Assembly (NCBI GenBank): GCA_038062935.1
Contig: JBBTWG010000011.1
Coordinates: 1-16,695 of the forward strand
DNA from: JBBTWG01 sp038062935
Lineage (GTDB): Bacteria > Patescibacteriota > Gracilibacteria > UBA1369 > UBA12463
Reading direction: 5' to 3'
Length of the DNA stretch: 16,695 bases
Shown here: piece by piece, positions 14,162 to 16,695 of the stretch
Numbering within the stretch: the first letter of the stretch is position 1
How the letters are laid out: every line of letters begins with the position of its first letter
Made by a program: the position numbers and the translations under genes
Notes under the pieces: model-generated
Told to the model about the DNA's origin: nothing
Seen by the model: only the letters and a program-made list of their open reading frames with translations
Databases searched by the model: none

Positions 14162-15186
14162 ACCGTAGTCACCACTTCCTTCTCCGGCCGCTGCGCCTCT
14201 GCAATTTCATCAATTACTTCCTCAATCTCGACAAGTGTTTTGCGTTGCATCACTTTGTGAACCGCGTCAGAAGCACCCTGAAACCCTTTGAAATAGGAAG
14301 CGAGATGTTTTCGCATCTCCACAATCCCCTTGTGCTCACCATGAAACTCCACCGCAAGACGGACATGTTGACGGACTATGGGAAGTTTCTCAAAAATCGT
14401 TTTCGGTGAATGATACGTCTCTCCGCGGAAAGAAGCAGCAATTTCCGCAATAATCCAAGGATTTCCGAGTGTCGCACGCCCCACCATAATTCCATCGAGA
14501 TTCCCAAGTCGCTCATGAGCATCAGCAACACTTTTGATATCACCATTCCCAATCACGGGGATCGAGAGGCGCTTTTTGACATCATATATAGGTTGCCAAT
14601 CCGCCGCTCCAGAAAATCCCTGCTGTCTCGTACGCCCATGCAAGCTAAGCAATTTCGCACCAGCATCCTGCATCATCGTACAAAAAGTAAAAAATTTCTC
14701 CTGATCAAAAGTTTCATAGCCAAGACGAGTTTTCACTGAAACCGGAATAGAAACCGCTTTCGAAAGTGCATGGACAATCTCCGCAGCGCGCCCAGGATCA
14801 CGCAGAAGTGCAGAACCGCATTCATTTGCGGTGATTTTCGTGGTAGGACACCCCATATTGATATCTATCCCCGCCACACCCAAATCTTCCAAAATTTTCC
14901 CAGACTCAATAAAAAAAGGAACCTCTTTCCCGAAAAGCTGCATAATAAGGGGATATTCACTCGGATGAAAGTCGAGCATCTGATACGTTCCATTACTCTT
15001 GTGATGCAAAGCAGCCACGCTCGTAAGCTCAGAGAAGCACACAATCCCTGAAGTAAGCGTTTTAACAACTTGTCGATAGGCAGAATCGGTATAACCCGCA
15101 AGTGGAGCAAGTGCCACAATCGGCCGTGGAACATTGGTCCATGAGAACGGTTTTTGGTGAAAAGCTGACAGATCAAGGGATTCCAT
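14158..15186 (-). CDS. dusB: tRNA-dihydrouridine synthase (DusB-like)
   Basis: The 342-residue product is a full-length Dus TIM-barrel flavoenzyme that reduces uridine to dihydrouridine in tRNA with NADPH and FMN. Visible motifs are APLAGYTDSAYR (27-38) near the FMN, the MGCPTTKITANECGSALL loop (111-128), which holds the catalytic cysteine in this family, VKTRLGYE (151-158), LHGRTRQQGFSGAADW (182-197), NGDI (214-217) and GRATLGNPW (237-245). The C-terminal helical RNA-binding part is present. Assignment to the DusB subgroup rests on overall pattern and is less sure than the enzyme class. The gene is single, divergent from the Met-rich protein gene and convergent with the helical-protein gene, with which it shares stop-codon bases. 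Confidence 0.95.
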   Translation of the reverse strand: MESLDLSAFHQKPFSWTNVPRPIVALAPLAGYTDSAYRQVVKTLTSGIVCFSELTSVAALHHKSNGTYQMLDFHPSEYPLIMQLFGKEVPFFIESGKILEDLGVAGIDINMGCPTTKITANECGSALLRDPGRAAEIVHALSKAVSIPVSVKTRLGYETFDQEKFFTFCTMMQDAGAKLLSLHGRTRQQGFSGAADWQPIYDVKKRLSIPVIGNGDIKSVADAHERLGNLDGIMVGRATLGNPWIIAEIAASFRGETYHSPKTIFEKLPIVRQHVRLAVEFHGEHKGIVEMRKHLASYFKGFQGASDAVHKVMQRKTLVEIEEVIDEIAEAQRPEKEVVTTV

Positions 15187-15195
15187 AGATTCGAT

Positions 15196-15224
15196 TTGAA
15201 ATTATGTCGGAAGTATGGTACAAT
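15196..15224 (+). promoter_or_regulatory. Strong promoter for the Met-rich protein gene
   Basis: TTGAAA (15196-15201), an exact 17-bp spacer and TACAAT (15219-15224) give an expected start near 15231 and a leader of about 36 nt, A- and T-rich, without a Shine-Dalgarno site. It lies in the 80-bp gap between divergent dusB and the gene at 15267. Confidence 0.8.
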
Positions 15225-15266
15225 AGAACTACAAAAATAAAAACATAACCCTTAATTTTCATTTTT

Positions 15267-16695
15267 ATGAAACACAAATCCCAGAACTGGAAGTTCTTGG
15301 TTGCCGGCCCTACGGTCGTCGCTTTGCTGATGGTCATCGTCGGCACAACCTTAGCCGCCTTTGAAGGTGGCAACAATTTTGGTGGTAACAACCACTCAGC
15401 AGGACCCATGCAGGGCCCTATGAATCAAGGCCCTATGCAGGGACCTATGAACGGTCCAATGCAAGGTCCTATGATGGGACCAGGTCCTATGCCAGGACCA
15501 CAAAGTCCTTTCGGATTCGGTGTCATCAATGAAAGAACTGTCACCGATGTTCTTCAACGATGGCAGAGCGCTTGTGAAAATATGGAAGATATGGGCGATG
15601 GAAATTTTTCAGAAACTTTCGCCAGCGAATGTGGACAAATCACATCACTCGGAGAAGAAGCTGAAAGTCTTCAATCAGATTTCGAATCAGCAGCAGAAGA
15701 ACTCAAATCACAAGCTGAAGAAGAAATGATGGACAATCCAAAAGCAATGAGAGAAATGATGAAAGCATATAAAAAATTAGAAAAAGATTTCAAGAAACAA
15801 ATGAAAGACATTGTCACCGAAACAAAAAACCTGAAGAAATCTTTGGGAGCAAAATGGAAAGCACAATACAAGGCCATGAAAGAAAAGATGAAAGCACAAG
15901 AGAAGGAAATGCGAGAAAAAATGAATCAGCAAGGACAAGAAAACATGGGTCCTATGACTGATGCAATAAACAATGGCAAAATGAACGAACAGACAAATAC
16001 AATGAATGGCCGTATGAACGACCCTATGATGAACAATCAGAACATGAATGGCCAGATGAATGGCAACATGAATGGCCCTATGATGAACAATCAGAACATG
16101 AATGGCCAGATGAGCTCAGTCATGTGTCCTTCAGCCGGAAACAAAATGATGAGCCCACAGGACTGTGCACAAGCCACTCCAGTCTGTCCTGCAGGACAAT
16201 TCCCTTCCATGCAAAATCCATGTAGGCCAGCAGACATGAACAATGGAATGATGAACGGAAACAACATGAATGGAAACACAAACGCTTCCATGAGTGGAGA
16301 CTGCTGGAATTCTTCTAACTCAGCATTCGCTGGACCAGCATGTACAGCAGCTCGTGCTCAAGCAAACGATGCAAAAGCTATGAACGGCGGGATGATGAAC
16401 GGGAATATGACAACTCCAGGAATGATGAATGGTACGTTCAATCACAACCCAATGAACAACAATAACAACATGTTTGGACCAAATCCAAATGGCATGAACG
16501 GTACCCATATGCCTCAAACAAACTGGAATAACAACCAGCCAGCAGGAACTTACATGCCTCCTACAATGGACTGGAATAACAATCAGCCAACAGGCGGCTG
16601 GACAGCACCAACAACAAATTGGACAGCACCTGCCCCAATGCCAACTCCGGCACCTGCACCTGCACCTGCCCCAATGCCAACTCCGGCACCTGCAC
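15267..16695 (+). CDS. Large exported Met/Asn/Gly/Pro-rich repetitive protein, 3' end cut by window
   Basis: The frame from the ATG at 15267 stays open to the window end (476 codons), so the gene is partial. Residues 1-30 form a signal peptide or anchor (hydrophobic VVALLMVIVGTTLA). Residues about 46-82 are GPM repeats (GPMQGPMNQGPMQGPM). A charged helical domain follows (about 90-225), rich in Lys, Glu and Met. Then comes a long Met/Asn/Gly region (about 227-450) with an internal 18-codon duplication and a cysteine cluster from C287 onward (including VCPAGQ), and finally a Pro/Ala/Met tandem repeat with a 12-codon unit. Exported Met-rich segments can bind copper(I) or take up oxidative damage, but a structural surface role is equally possible. 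Layout resembles the protein at 567-1877. No family recognised. Confidence 0.88.
   Translation, partial: MKHKSQNWKFLVAGPTVVALLMVIVGTTLAAFEGGNNFGGNNHSAGPMQGPMNQGPMQGPMNGPMQGPMMGPGPMPGPQSPFGFGVINERTVTDVLQRWQSACENMEDMGDGNFSETFASECGQITSLGEEAESLQSDFESAAEELKSQAEEEMMDNPKAMREMMKAYKKLEKDFKKQMKDIVTETKNLKKSLGAKWKAQYKAMKEKMKAQEKEMREKMNQQGQENMGPMTDAINNGKMNEQTNTMNGRMNDPMMNNQNMNGQMNGNMNGPMMNNQNMNGQMSSVMCPSAGNKMMSPQDCAQATPVCPAGQFPSMQNPCRPADMNNGMMNGNNMNGNTNASMSGDCWNSSNSAFAGPACTAARAQANDAKAMNGGMMNGNMTTPGMMNGTFNHNPMNNNNNMFGPNPNGMNGTHMPQTNWNNNQPAGTYMPPTMDWNNNQPTGGWTAPTTNWTAPAPMPTPAPAPAPAPMPTPAPA
16022..16113 (+). repeat. 54-bp direct repeat inside the Met-rich gene
   Basis: An identical 38-bp run occurs at 16022-16059 and again at 16076-16113, with a period of exactly 54 bp (18 codons). 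Both copies are in frame and encode PMMNNQNMNGQM, so the duplication lengthens the protein without disrupting it. Confidence 0.92.
16626..16695 (+). repeat. 36-bp tandem repeat at the window edge
   Basis: A 36-bp unit (12 codons, APAPMPTPAPAP) begins at 16626 and repeats perfectly from 16662 until the sequence ends after 34 bp. At least 1.9 copies are visible, and the array probably continues past the window. It encodes a Pro/Ala-rich stalk-like segment. Confidence 0.9.

Noticed and set aside
16091..16291. Minus-strand frame with CPAGQTGVAC-like residues
   Set aside because: It is an antisense shadow of the Met-rich gene; its cysteine pattern arises from the repeats on the coding strand.
16022..16695. 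CRISPR-like repeats
   Set aside because: The repeats are in frame inside an open coding sequence, encode low-complexity protein, and lack unique spacers of uniform length.
1..16695. TGA read as glycine (alternative code)
   Set aside because: Several well-defined genes end normally at TGA, with protein ends that fit and a terminator or next gene following.

Overview
The window looks like a piece of a small-genome, AT-leaning bacterial chromosome, most likely from an uncultivated lineage of the Patescibacteria/CPR type (Peregrinibacteria-like). This placement is inference, from the many unrecognised secreted proteins, the lone YerC/TrpR-like regulator, a deoxyhypusine-synthase-like enzyme and the absence of Shine-Dalgarno sites. 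TGA is used as an ordinary stop in several clear genes (recQ, the L,D-transpeptidase, the coiled-coil protein at the left end), so the TGA=Gly code of Gracilibacteria/Absconditabacteria is not in use. No rRNA, tRNA, CRISPR array or intact insertion sequence was seen.

Layout. 1-500: an odd stretch with short open frames in several phases and one SD-like AAGGAG, possibly a decayed mobile element or a structured RNA. 567-1877 (-): secreted helical protein with a Gly/Pro-rich tail. 1974-2369 (+): VOC-fold protein, tail-to-tail with 2366-3160 (-), a 2OG-Fe(II) oxygenase, itself behind 3182-3967 (-), a SAM methyltransferase. 4045-4332 (-): YerC/TrpR-like repressor closed by a terminator. 4450-4866 (-): DoxX membrane protein, divergent from 4906-6753 (+) recQ, which is followed by 6807-7925 (+), a deoxyhypusine-synthase-family enzyme.

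From 7879 to 13042 nearly everything is on the minus strand and mostly concerns the cell envelope: an unrecognised soluble protein, a secreted Calx-beta protein with a His/Asp-rich stretch, a putative lipoprotein, a large HAD-type hydrolase, an L,D-transpeptidase-like exported protein, and a small unknown protein. 13154-14161 (+) is an unknown helical protein meeting dusB (14158-15186, -) tail to tail. The window ends inside a long exported Met/Asn/Gly/Pro-rich protein (15267 to beyond 16695) with in-frame tandem repeats.

The most interesting points are the two secreted low-complexity proteins at either end, the deoxyhypusine-synthase-like enzyme with an altered active-site segment, the transpeptidase with SYGC in place of SHGC, convergent genes that share their stop codons, and clear sigma70-like promoters combined with T-rich, SD-less (in one case almost absent) leaders.
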